The notes beneath the pieces are model-generated. The model made no database searches. It saw nothing but the letters and a program-made list of their open reading frames with translations, and was not told the DNA's origin. This document shows positions 1 to 7,556 of a DNA stretch of 64,000 bases, in pieces. How positions within the stretch are numbered: position 1 is the stretch's first letter; each line of letters opens with the position of its first letter. The stretch lies in assembly GCA_963805475.1 (NCBI GenBank), contig CAWDUO010000006.1:213523-277522 (forward strand). Reading direction: 5' to 3'. Both the position numbers and the translations under genes were made by a program. Source of the DNA: VRUE01 sp963805475. Lineage in GTDB: Bacteria > Actinomycetota > Thermoleophilia > Solirubrobacterales > 70-9.

Positions 1-732
1 CCGCACCGGCTGCCGCACGCTCGTTCCGCTGTTCCTTTCCCCCGATATCCGATGAAAAGGAACAGCTGGGGATGTGGGGCGAGCGGTCAGGAGGGGGTCG
101 TCGGCGAGGACGGTGCCGATGCCGACGGCGATCGCGTCCGATTCGGCGCGCCAGCGGTGGACCAGCTCGCGGCTCTCAGGGCCGGAGATCCAGGGCGAGT
201 CGCCCTCCGCGGTCGTCGTCAGCCCGTCGAGTGACATCGCCATCTTCAAGGTGACCAGCGGCAGGCCGGTGCGGGCGTGCTTGCGGAACGGCTGGTTGAG
301 CAGCCGCGCCGCGCTCGCCTCCTCCCCGACCGCAATCTCGACCTCGACCCCGCCGTCGCGCAGCATCCCCGGCCCGCGCCCCGACGCCTTCTCGCTCGGA
401 TCGTCGGACCCGATCACCACCCGCCCGATCCCGGCCTCGAGGATCGCCTCCACGCAAGGCGGCTGCCGCCCCGTGTGCGCGCAGGGCTCCAACGTCACAT
501 ACATAGTCGCCCCGCGAGGGTCCTCCCCCCGCTCCGCGCAATCCTTCAGCGCGGCACGCTCAGCATGCAGATCGCCCAACTCCGCGTGAAATCCCTCTCC
601 AATGACCTCCCCATCCCGCACCAGGACGGCCCCCACCAACGGGTTCGGGCTAACGTGCCCCCGCCCCAACTCCGCCAACTCTAACGCCCGCCGAAGGTGA
701 GCCAGGTCCGCAGTTGTAAGAGATGCAGCCAT
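1..732 (-). CDS. ribD: RibD, riboflavin deaminase/reductase (C-terminus off window)
   Basis: Bifunctional cytoplasmic enzyme of riboflavin synthesis that deaminates and then reduces the ribosylamino-pyrimidine from GTP cyclohydrolase II. Only the 5' 732 bases are present; the gene runs off the left edge. From the ATG at 730-732 the deaminase domain shows SPNPLVGAVLV (residues 28-38) and the zinc ligands HAE (56-58) and PCAHTGRQPPC (83-93). The reductase domain begins near TLKMAMSLDG (about 165). Between LTAR and RQPVR there is an in-frame insertion of roughly 20 residues encoded by the palindrome at 28-66, in a loop that varies in the family. No clear ribosome-binding site is seen; a perfect 18-base palindrome lies 3 bases upstream of the start. 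No FMN riboswitch was recognised upstream. Confidence 0.93.
   Translation of the reverse strand, partial: MAASLTTADLAHLRRALELAELGRGHVSPNPLVGAVLVRDGEVIGEGFHAELGDLHAERAALKDCAERGEDPRGATMYVTLEPCAHTGRQPPCVEAILEAGIGRVVIGSDDPSEKASGRGPGMLRDGGVEVEIAVGEEASAARLLNQPFRKHARTGLPLVTLKMAMSLDGLTTTAEGDSPWISGPESRELVHRWRAESDAIAVGIGTVLADDPLLTARPTSPAVPFHRISGERNSGTSVRQPVR
28..66. repeat. Palindromic element inside ribD
   Basis: Inverted repeat with arms GCTGTTCCTTT (28-38) and AAAGGAACAGC (56-66) around a 17-base loop. It is read in frame within ribD and accounts for an extra loop in the protein. The arm sequence is the same as in the palindrome at 13764-13800, which suggests a small dispersed repeat family. Confidence 0.7.
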
Positions 733-734
733 CC

Positions 735-752
735 TGATTGACGAGTCAATCA
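735..752. promoter_or_regulatory. Candidate operator upstream of ribD
   Basis: Perfect inverted repeat TGATTGAC-GA-GTCAATCA ending 3 bases before the ribD start. It is AT-rich against the surrounding sequence and has the size and symmetry of a MarR/TetR/GntR-type operator. It also contains a TTGAC that could serve as a -35 element toward the right (TATCTC follows at about 15-17 bases). The cognate regulator is not identified. Confidence 0.45.
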
Positions 753-775
753 ACATCGTATCTCGCGCGGGTGGC

Positions 776-886
776 GCGGGGTGGGGGTGTCCGGACGGCG
801 CGGCGTTAGTTTTTCGCTCACCGACTCGAGAGCGACGCGTCGGCCCGTGCGAAAAACCTAGCGCCGGCCGGGCGCCCCCACCCCGC
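776..886. repeat. Nested inverted repeat between divergent ribD and glycosyltransferase
   Basis: The 201-base gap between two divergent genes is filled by a long imperfect inverted repeat. The outer arms are GCGGGGTGGGGG (776-787) and CCCCCACCCCGC (875-886). The inner arms are GTTTTTCGC (809-817) and GCGAAAAAC (849-857), with further matches between them. Such a structure between divergent promoters is not a normal terminator position; a mobile palindromic element or a bidirectional attenuator is possible. Confidence 0.6.
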
Positions 887-933
887 GACAGGACCCGCGC
901 GCCGACACCGCGGATACCCTGATCGGCCAAATC

Positions 934-1911
934 GTGAAGCTCATAGTTCAAATCCCCTGCCTCAACGAGGAGGCGACGCTTCCGGCGACGATCGCCGACC
1001 TGCCGCGCCACGTCGACGGCTTCGACGCGGTCGAGCTGCTGGTGGTCGACGACGGCTCGACCGACCGCACGGTCGAGGTCGCTCGCGAGCAGGGAGTGGA
1101 GCACATCGTCAGGCTGACCAGCAACCGCGGCCTCGCAGCGGCCTTCCAGGCCGGGCTCGACGCCTGCCTCAAGCTCGGCGCCGACGCGATCGTCAACACC
1201 GACGCCGACAACCAGTACAGCGGCGCCGACGTGCCGAAGCTGCTGGCGCCGATCCTCGCCGGCGAGGCCGACATGGTCGTCGGCGACCGCCGGGTGGAGA
1301 CGATCGAGCACTTCTCGGGCCGCAAGAAGCGCCTCCAGCGGCTCGGCAGCGCCGTCGTGCGCAAGGTCTCGGGCACGGCGATCGCCGACACGACCTCCGG
1401 CTTCCGCGCCTACAACCGCGAGGCCGCCCTCGGCCTGCTCGTCGTCGACGACTTCACCTACACGCTGGAGAGCCTGATCCAGGCGGGCAAGATGCTGGTC
1501 GCGGTCGATCAGGTGGAGATCGCGACCAACCCGCAGACGCGCGAGTCGCGGCTCTTCGGCTCGACCGGCTCCTACGTGCGCCGCAACGGGCTGGCGATCC
1601 TGCGCATCTACGCCCGCTACGAGCCGCTGCGCCTGTTCACCGCCGCCGCGGCGGCCCTCGCCGTCCTCGCCCTCGCCGCCTGGATGCCCTTCCTGATCGA
1701 CTGGATCTTCAACGGCGACAGCACCGGCCACATCCAGTCGCTGATCCTCGGCGCGGTGCTGTTCATCGCCGCCCTCCAGCTCTTCGCCCTCGGCGTGATC
1801 GGCGACCTGCTGGCCGGCCAGCGGGTGATGACCCAGCGGGTCTTCGAGCGCGTGCGCCGGGTCGAGCTCTCGCTCGGGGTCGAGCCGTCCCACTACGAGC
1901 GGGGACGATGA
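934..1911 (+). CDS. Family 2 glycosyltransferase, polyprenyl-phosphate type, membrane-anchored
   Basis: Probable transferase of a sugar from a nucleotide donor to polyprenyl phosphate or a glycolipid at the inner face of the membrane. The GTG start is followed by the GT-A fold of family 2: IPCLNEEATLPATI (residues 8-21), VVDDGSTDRT (about 38-47), and the metal-binding NTDADNQY (about 88-95). Two hydrophobic helices at about 232-255 and 263-290 resemble the C-terminal pair of DPM1/ArnC-like enzymes. It overlaps the next gene, a flippase, by 4 bases (ATGA). The pair probably makes and exports a polyprenyl-linked glycan, but the sugar cannot be told. Confidence 0.85.
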   Translation: MKLIVQIPCLNEEATLPATIADLPRHVDGFDAVELLVVDDGSTDRTVEVAREQGVEHIVRLTSNRGLAAAFQAGLDACLKLGADAIVNTDADNQYSGADVPKLLAPILAGEADMVVGDRRVETIEHFSGRKKRLQRLGSAVVRKVSGTAIADTTSGFRAYNREAALGLLVVDDFTYTLESLIQAGKMLVAVDQVEIATNPQTRESRLFGSTGSYVRRNGLAILRIYARYEPLRLFTAAAAALAVLALAAWMPFLIDWIFNGDSTGHIQSLILGAVLFIAALQLFALGVIGDLLAGQRVMTQRVFERVRRVELSLGVEPSHYERGR

Positions 1912-3377
1912 GCGGCGGCAAGGGCGGCGGCTCGGCGACCGCCGAGTACGGTCGCCTGGCGAGCTTCCTGGCGATCGGCGTCGGCCTCACGGGGCTGATC
2001 ACCTACGCCTACTTCCTGATCGCCTCGCATGTGCTCTCGAAGTCCGACTACGGGCAGATCACGGTGCTGTGGTCGGCGGTCTTCATCACGATCTCGACCC
2101 TCTACCGGCCGATCGAACAACTGCTCTCGCGGCACATCTCCGAACACCGGACGAAAGGCGAGGAGGTCGGCGGGACGATGCGGGTCGCGGCGACGATCCA
2201 GCTCGGCCTCGGGGTCGTCTTCGCGGTCCTCGCGCTGGCCCTGCGCGGGCCGATCCAGAACGACCTGCTGGAGGGCAACGAAACGCTCTACTGGGTCTTC
2301 TTCGGCGCTGTCCTCTTCTACGCGGCGAGCTACTTCGCCCGCGGCTTCCTCGCCGGCGCCCAGCGCTTCGGCCTGTTCGTCGCCCTGATCCTCTCCGAAT
2401 CGTGCTTTCGCACGGTCTTCGCCGTGCTCGTCGCGATCGGCATCCTCAGCGGCCAGTCGGCCGTGGCGATCGGCATCCTCGCCGCCCCCGCGCTCTCATT
2501 GATGGTCGTCCCCGCCGCCTTCCTGCGCAGAGCCAAAGCGCAGCAGGACTCGCCCGGCATCCCCGGACGCGAAGCGGAGGAGATGCCGGTTGATGAAGAA
2601 ACCAAGCCCTCATCCGGCCCCGATCACGATCTGACTCTCTCGGGGTCGGATGAGGGCCCAACTGACAGCGCCGAGTTCTCGCTACGGCATGGAACCGGAT
2701 TTGCGGCAGCAGTATTGGTAATCATGTTCAGCGAACAGGCCTTCCTCAACGCCGGCCCGCTGGTCATCCGCGGCCTCCAGGGCGCCGCGGCGGCCGGCTT
2801 CATCTTCAACGTGCTGATGATCGCGCGGGCGCCGCTGCAGCTCTTCCAGGCGGTCTCGACCAGCATCCTGCCGCACCTGACGAAGCTGCACACCAGCGGC
2901 ACCGAGGAGGGCGAGCGCGAGTTCCGCCGCACCGTGCGGATGGTCCTGCTCGGCCTCGCCGCCTTCACCGCGCTCGCCCTCGTCTTCATGGCGGCGGTGG
3001 GGCCGCAGGCGATGCAGATCGCCTTCAGCAAGAAGTTCACCTACGACCGCGAGGGGCTGCTGCTGGTCACGCTGGGCATGGGCCTCTACCTCTCCTCGGT
3101 CACCGTCAACCAGGCCTGCGTCGCGCAGGGCCAGGTGCGCCGCGCCGCCTGGCGCTGGATCGCCTGCGCCGCGCTGTTCATCGGCTGGAACTTCGTGCCG
3201 CTGGTCAGCGACGAGTTCCGCCGCGTCGAGTTCGGCTTCCTGCTCGCCGCCGGCGTCCTCTTCTCGCTCCTCTACTACGTCTACCGACGGCCGCGCGAGC
3301 GCGCCGAGGACGTGCCCCAGCCCGGCTCTCCGGAGGAGCTGGAGATCCAGCTGGCGGCGCTCGACGAGCAGACGTAG
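1908..3377 (+). CDS. Polysaccharide flippase, MATE/Wzx-like
   Basis: Multi-spanning membrane protein of 489 residues with the repeated hydrophobic segments of the oligosaccharidyl-lipid/polysaccharide export branch of the MATE superfamily. The first half has about six helices, then there is a charged cytoplasmic loop (about residues 200-255, rich in D, E and P), then a second set of helices. It starts inside the stop of the glycosyltransferase gene (ATGA), so the two are translationally coupled. Likely role: moving a lipid-linked glycan across the membrane. The substrate is unknown. Confidence 0.8.
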   Translation: MSGGKGGGSATAEYGRLASFLAIGVGLTGLITYAYFLIASHVLSKSDYGQITVLWSAVFITISTLYRPIEQLLSRHISEHRTKGEEVGGTMRVAATIQLGLGVVFAVLALALRGPIQNDLLEGNETLYWVFFGAVLFYAASYFARGFLAGAQRFGLFVALILSESCFRTVFAVLVAIGILSGQSAVAIGILAAPALSLMVVPAAFLRRAKAQQDSPGIPGREAEEMPVDEETKPSSGPDHDLTLSGSDEGPTDSAEFSLRHGTGFAAAVLVIMFSEQAFLNAGPLVIRGLQGAAAAGFIFNVLMIARAPLQLFQAVSTSILPHLTKLHTSGTEEGEREFRRTVRMVLLGLAAFTALALVFMAAVGPQAMQIAFSKKFTYDREGLLLVTLGMGLYLSSVTVNQACVAQGQVRRAAWRWIACAALFIGWNFVPLVSDEFRRVEFGFLLAAGVLFSLLYYVYRRPRERAEDVPQPGSPEELEIQLAALDEQT

Positions 3378-3392
3378 GGAGGGCGCTCGCCG

Positions 3393-4619
3393 GTGGAAGG
3401 CCACGACGCCGAGCTGATCCTGATCGTCGGCGCCCTGCTGGCCGCGGGGATCGCCGCCGCCCTGCTCGCCGACCGGGTGCGGCTGCCCGGCCTGCTGCTC
3501 TTCCTCGGCCTCGGCATGCTGCTCGGCTCCGAAGGGATCGGCGGGATCGAGTTCGCCGATTACCGCACGGCCCAGACGGCGGGCACGATCGGGCTCGTGC
3601 TGATCCTCTTCGAGGGAGGGCTGAGCGCCGGCTGGGGGGAGATCCGCCCGGTGCTCGGCACGGCGATCGGGCTGGCGACCCTGGGCACCTTCCTCACCGC
3701 GATGGCGGCGGGCGCGGCGGCGATCTGGATCTTCGACCTCAGCACCCTGCAGGGCCTGATCCTCGGCGCCGCCGTCGCCGCCACCGACTCGGCGGCGATC
3801 TTCGCCGTGCTGCGCGGCTCGCGCCTGGAGCGCCGCCTTGCCCGCACCCTGGAGGGCGAGTCGGGGATGAACGACCCGGTCGCGCTGCTGCTGGTGATCG
3901 GGTTCGGCGAATGGATCGCCGACCCGTCCTACGGCGCCGGCGACATGGCGCTCTCCTTCGTCGTCAAGCTGGGCCTTGGGGCCGTCCTCGGCCTCGCCGC
4001 GGGCAGGATCGCGCGCTGGGCGATCGGGCGCGCCGAGCTTCCCAACCCGGGGCTCTACCCGGTGGCGACGCTGGCGACGGCGGCGATCTCCTACGGCGTC
4101 GCCGAGCTCGCCGGCGGCTCCGGCTTCCTCGCCGTCTACGTCACCGCCCTGGCGCTCGGCGCCGACTCGCTGCCGGCGCGGCGCACCGTCGTCGCCTTCC
4201 ACCAGGGGCTCGGCTGGCTGGCCCAGATCGGCCTCTTCTTCCTGCTCGGCCTGCTCGTCTTCCCCGGCGACCTGATCGGCGTCGCCGGCAAGGGCCTGCT
4301 GCTCTCGCTGGTGCTGATCTTCGCCGCGCGGCCGCTGGCGACCCTGCTCGTCACCCAGTTCAGCGGGCTCCGCCTCTCCGAGCGGGCGATGCTCGGCTGG
4401 GCCGGCCTGCGCGGGGCGATCCCGATCTGGCTGGCGACCTTCCCCGTCGTCGCCGGCGTCGCGGAGTCGAAGCTGATCTTCGACGCGGTCTTCTTCGTCG
4501 TCCTCACCTCGACCCTGATCCAGGGGGCGACCGTCGAGCCGGTGGCGAGGTGGCTGGGGGTGACCGGCGCCGAGCCGGCGCTGGCCGAGCCGCCCGCCGG
4601 CTCGCGACCGCGGAGCTAA
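3393..4619 (+). CDS. Cation:proton antiporter (CPA1/NhaP-like)
   Basis: Twelve-helix monovalent cation/proton antiporter of 408 residues from a GTG start. Visible family features are LFLGLGMLLGSEGIGG near residue 30, VAATDSAAIFAVLRGS (about 128-143) and EGESGMNDPVALLLV (about 152-166), the latter with the paired acidic/asparagine residues of the ion-binding site. It ends with the transport domain and lacks the C-terminal TrkA-C regulatory region found in NhaP2/CvrA. The gene is 15 bases after the flippase and converges, with a 4-base overlap of stop codons, on the RCK channel gene on the other strand. Confidence 0.85.
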   Translation: MEGHDAELILIVGALLAAGIAAALLADRVRLPGLLLFLGLGMLLGSEGIGGIEFADYRTAQTAGTIGLVLILFEGGLSAGWGEIRPVLGTAIGLATLGTFLTAMAAGAAAIWIFDLSTLQGLILGAAVAATDSAAIFAVLRGSRLERRLARTLEGESGMNDPVALLLVIGFGEWIADPSYGAGDMALSFVVKLGLGAVLGLAAGRIARWAIGRAELPNPGLYPVATLATAAISYGVAELAGGSGFLAVYVTALALGADSLPARRTVVAFHQGLGWLAQIGLFFLLGLLVFPGDLIGVAGKGLLLSLVLIFAARPLATLLVTQFSGLRLSERAMLGWAGLRGAIPIWLATFPVVAGVAESKLIFDAVFFVVLTSTLIQGATVEPVARWLGVTGAEPALAEPPAGSRPRS

Positions 4620-5371
4620 GCGACCGGGACGCCGCCGTCGCCGAGCGCGAGCCGGACCATCTCCGAGCCGCTCTCCTTGTACGGGGAGACGACGCGGTCG
4701 GCGCCGGCCCGCAGCATCTTGCGTTCGGACTCCTCGAGGCCGGCGCGGGCGACGATCGTGATGTCAGCGCGCAGCTCGCGCGCGCTGAGCGTGATGAAGA
4801 CGTTCTCGGCGTCGTCGTCGACGCAGGCGATCAGCCCGCCCGCCCGCATGATCCCCGCCTGGCGCAGGATCTCGTCGTCGGAGGCGCGGCCGTGGATGAT
4901 CGGCGCGCCGGTCGCCTCAGCGTGCTCGCGGGTCCCCTCGACGTCGGTGTCGATGACGACGAAGTCGCGCCCGGCGGCGCGCAGATCGCGGGCGACCTGG
5001 CGGCCGACGCGGCCGAAGCCGCAGACGAGGACGTGGTCGTTGAGCGAGTCGATCTGCTTCAAGGCTCTCCTCTCGTCCAGCAGGCCGGTCAGGTGGCCGG
5101 CGACGAAGAACTCGACGACGGTCACCAGGGCGTAGAAGAGCGTACCCACCCCGAGCACGATCAGGGCGACCTTGACGACCTGGCCGGCGATGCTTTCCGG
5201 CTCGGGGATCGAGCCGATCGTCGCCACCGTGTCAAGCGCCCAGACGAAGCCGAAGCCGATCGAGACGTGCTCGGCGATCGCGTAGCCGGCGGTGCCGGCC
5301 GCGAGCAGCAGCAGGATCGCCAGGGCGAGCAGGGCGAGGCGGGTAACTCCCGGCGTCTGGCCCCGCGGCAC
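4616..5371 (-). CDS. Two-helix ion channel with RCK (TrkA-N) domain, atypical filter
   Basis: 251-residue protein with two transmembrane helices (about residues 10-32 and 62-90) flanking a pore loop, then an RCK/TrkA-N nucleotide-binding domain from about residue 108 (VLVCGFGRVGRQVARDL, then VVIDTD). The architecture is that of Kch/MthK-like potassium channels. The pore loop reads DTVATIGSIPEP, where potassium channels have TVGYGD, so the selectivity filter is not canonical. It follows rpe by 9 bases and overlaps the antiporter gene at its 3' end. Ion selectivity is uncertain. Confidence 0.8.
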   Translation of the reverse strand: MPRGQTPGVTRLALLALAILLLLAAGTAGYAIAEHVSIGFGFVWALDTVATIGSIPEPESIAGQVVKVALIVLGVGTLFYALVTVVEFFVAGHLTGLLDERRALKQIDSLNDHVLVCGFGRVGRQVARDLRAAGRDFVVIDTDVEGTREHAEATGAPIIHGRASDDEILRQAGIMRAGGLIACVDDDAENVFITLSARELRADITIVARAGLEESERKMLRAGADRVVSPYKESGSEMVRLALGDGGVPVA

Positions 5372-5380
5372 GCGAGGGCC

Positions 5381-6073
5381 TCAGGCCGCTCCGGCGGCGG
5401 CGGCGATCGCGGTGTAGGCGGCGGCGGGGTCGGCGGCGCCGAAGACGGCCGAGCCGGCGACGAAGAGCGAGGCGCCCGCTTCGGCGGTCGGCTTGGCGGT
5501 GGCCGCGTCGATGCCGCCGTCGACCTCGACCTTGGCCGGGCCGACGAGCGCGGCGAGCCGTGAGACCTTGTCGACCGAGCCCTCGATGAAGGACTGGCCG
5601 CCCCACCCCGGGTTGACCGTCATGCAGAGGGCGATGTCGGCGTGGCCACGCAGCTCGGAGACCGCCTCGACCGGGGTGGCGGGGTTGATCGCGACGCCGG
5701 CGAGGCAGCCGAGCTCGCGGATCGCCGCCAGGGTGCGGTTGGTGTGCGCCGTCGCCTCCTCGTGGAAGGTGATCGAGTCGGCGCCGGCGGCGGCGAAGGC
5801 CTCGATGTGGCGCTCCGGCGCCTCGATCATCAGGTGGACGTCGATCGCGCCGCCGGCGGCGTGCACGCGGTCGGCGATCGAGGAGGCGACCAGCGGCCCG
5901 ATCGTGATCGGCGGGACGAAATGCCCGTCCATCACGTCGACGTGGATCACCCGCGCCCCCGCCTCCATCACCTCGTCGATCTGGCCGCCGAGCGCGGCGA
6001 AATCCGCCGAGAGGATCGACGGCGCAACCCTCCGCTCCTCCAGCAGCTCTGCCATCCGCTCAGACATAGACAA
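5381..6073 (-). CDS. rpe: Ribulose-phosphate 3-epimerase
   Basis: Cytoplasmic TIM-barrel enzyme interconverting ribulose-5-phosphate and xylulose-5-phosphate in the pentose phosphate pathway. 230 residues, normal length. Motifs: APSILSADFAALG near residue 17, HVDVMDGHFVPPITIG (about 45-60) with metal ligands and the catalytic Asp, VHLMIEAPE, MTVNPGWGGQ (about 150), and VDGGI (about 185). It lies in a minus-strand run with rsmB, fmt, def and priA, an arrangement common in actinobacteria. Confidence 0.96.
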   Translation of the reverse strand: MSMSERMAELLEERRVAPSILSADFAALGGQIDEVMEAGARVIHVDVMDGHFVPPITIGPLVASSIADRVHAAGGAIDVHLMIEAPERHIEAFAAAGADSITFHEEATAHTNRTLAAIRELGCLAGVAINPATPVEAVSELRGHADIALCMTVNPGWGGQSFIEGSVDKVSRLAALVGPAKVEVDGGIDAATAKPTAEAGASLFVAGSAVFGAADPAAAYTAIAAAAGAA

Positions 6074-6100
6074 CAGTCTCCCAGGAGGCGTGAGTCTGGC

Positions 6101-6314
6101 TCATACCGGTTTCAGCATCGAGCTACCGCAGGTCTGACAGGTCATGTCCTCGGTGCTGCTCATCCGCGCGATCGTCTGGTGCTCGCCGCAGTCGGGGCAC
6201 TGCGAGACGAGCTCGAAGCGGTGCAGACAGTACACGCAGCGGAAGCGGCCGGGGAGCTGCGTGCGGGCGCAGCCAGGGCTCGCCGCAGCTCGGGCATTTG
6301 GCCCGCTTCAGCAC
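6101..6314 (-). CDS. Small multi-zinc-ribbon protein (frameshifted)
   Basis: Short protein of about 70 residues between rsmB and rpe, built from cysteine pairs: KCPSCGE at the start (GTG at 6314), then in another frame RCVYCLHRF, CPDCGEH and TCQTCGSSMLKPV before the stop at 6101-6103. The switch of frame is near 6265 and looks like a one-base sequencing indel. Six or more cysteine ligands suggest two or three zinc ribbons. It may bind nucleic acid or a ribosome-related partner, given its translation-related neighbours, but the function is unknown. Confidence 0.6.
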
Positions 6315-6344
6315 GGTTCGATCAGGGCTCTTGCGAGCATCGGC

Positions 6345-7556
6345 TCAACCATCCTTGCTCAAGCGGCAGACGAAGAAACCCGTCGTGCGGTCGCGGTCGG
6401 GGCGGATCCGGACGCTCTCCCCGCTGTCCCCCACCACCCCCTCGTTCTCACGGCGGCTGATCGTGCAGGTCGAGTAGACCAGCGTGCCGCCGGGGCGAAG
6501 CAGCCGCATCCCGTTGGCGAGGATCTCCTCCTGGAGCTCGGCGAGGCGCTCGATCGCCTTCGGCGACTTGCGCCAGCGGGCGTCGGGGCGCGAAGCGAGG
6601 GCGCCGAGGTCCGAGCAGGGCGGGTCGACGAGGACGCGGTCGAAGCCCGTGGGCAGCGCCGGGGCGGTCGCATCGGCCTCGACCACGGTGACGTTGCGCA
6701 GGCCGAGGCGCTCCGCCTGGGCGGCGACTTCCGCCGCCCGCGCGGGATCGAGCTCGACCGAGATCACCTCGCCCCGGTCACCCATCCGCTCGGCGATCTG
6801 GCCGCTCTTGATCCCCGGCCCGGCGCAGAGGTCGAGCACGTGCTCGCCGGGCTGCGGATCGAGCGTCTCGACCACGGCGGCGGAGCCGCGGCTCTGCGGC
6901 GTCAGCTCCCCGGCGGCGACCCGCCCCCAAACCTCCTCCCCGACCCGCCCCTCGAACACCACCATCTCGGGCGGCGTCTGGGACTTGAGGGGGTTTACGC
7001 GGAAGGCGGTCTCCTGGGGCTCGTTGCAGGATGCGAGCAGGGAGCGGGCGTCGTCGGGGCCCAGCTCCTGCCACCACATCCGGGCCAGCCAGAGCGGCGC
7101 CGAGTGGGCGACCGCCGCGCGCTCCGGGGTCGAGTCGTCGCCGAGCAGGTCGGCGACGAGCGAATCGCGCTCGCGCGCCGCGCGGCGCAGCACCGCGTTG
7201 ACGAGGCCTGCGGCGTGGCCGGCGGCGGCCGCCTTGACCAGCTCGACCGCCTGGCTGACCGCGGCGTGGTCGGGCGTCGCGTCGGCGAACAGCAGCTCGT
7301 AGAGGCCGAGGCGGAGCGCCGCGAGCACCGGCGGGTCGAGCAGGCGGACGGAGCGCTCGGCGAGCCGTTCGATCGCCGCGTCGGCGGTGCCGCGCCGCTG
7401 CACGGCGCCGTAGGCGAGCCGCTGCGCCTGAGCGCGCTCGCGGCCGGCGAGGCCCTCGCGGTCGGCGGCCTCGCGGAAGAAGCGCTCGGTGCGGGCGTCG
7501 CGCTCGAAGGTCGCCCGGACCGTCTCGTAGGCGAGCGCACGCGCGGGCGAAATCAA
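6345..7556 (-). CDS. rsmB: 16S rRNA m5C967 methyltransferase RsmB
   Basis: SAM-dependent methyltransferase acting on the small-subunit rRNA. The N-terminal NusB-like RNA-binding domain (residues 1-140) is followed by the Rossmann methyltransferase domain with LDLCAGPG (about 245), VDPPCSDLG and the catalytic cysteine motif STCTISRREN near residue 375. The best start is a TTG at 7554-7556 that overlaps the fmt stop codon; the open frame extends further upstream but only over fmt sequence. About 403 residues, normal for the family. Co-transcribed with fmt and def. Confidence 0.92.
   Translation of the reverse strand: MISPARALAYETVRATFERDARTERFFREAADREGLAGRERAQAQRLAYGAVQRRGTADAAIERLAERSVRLLDPPVLAALRLGLYELLFADATPDHAAVSQAVELVKAAAAGHAAGLVNAVLRRAARERDSLVADLLGDDSTPERAAVAHSAPLWLARMWWQELGPDDARSLLASCNEPQETAFRVNPLKSQTPPEMVVFEGRVGEEVWGRVAAGELTPQSRGSAAVVETLDPQPGEHVLDLCAGPGIKSGQIAERMGDRGEVISVELDPARAAEVAAQAERLGLRNVTVVEADATAPALPTGFDRVLVDPPCSDLGALASRPDARWRKSPKAIERLAELQEEILANGMRLLRPGGTLVYSTCTISRRENEGVVGDSGESVRIRPDRDRTTGFFVCRLSKDG

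Noticed and set aside
733..933. FMN riboswitch upstream of ribD
   Set aside because: No conserved RFN-element stems; the space is taken by palindromes.
940..965. GTTCAAATCCCC resembling a tRNA T-arm
   Set aside because: It encodes the conserved start of the glycosyltransferase; no acceptor, D or anticodon arms are present.
2682..4202. 506-residue open frame on the minus strand
   Set aside because: Low-complexity E/D/R/G/Q-rich translation lying antisense to the flippase and antiporter genes; a shadow frame caused by high GC.
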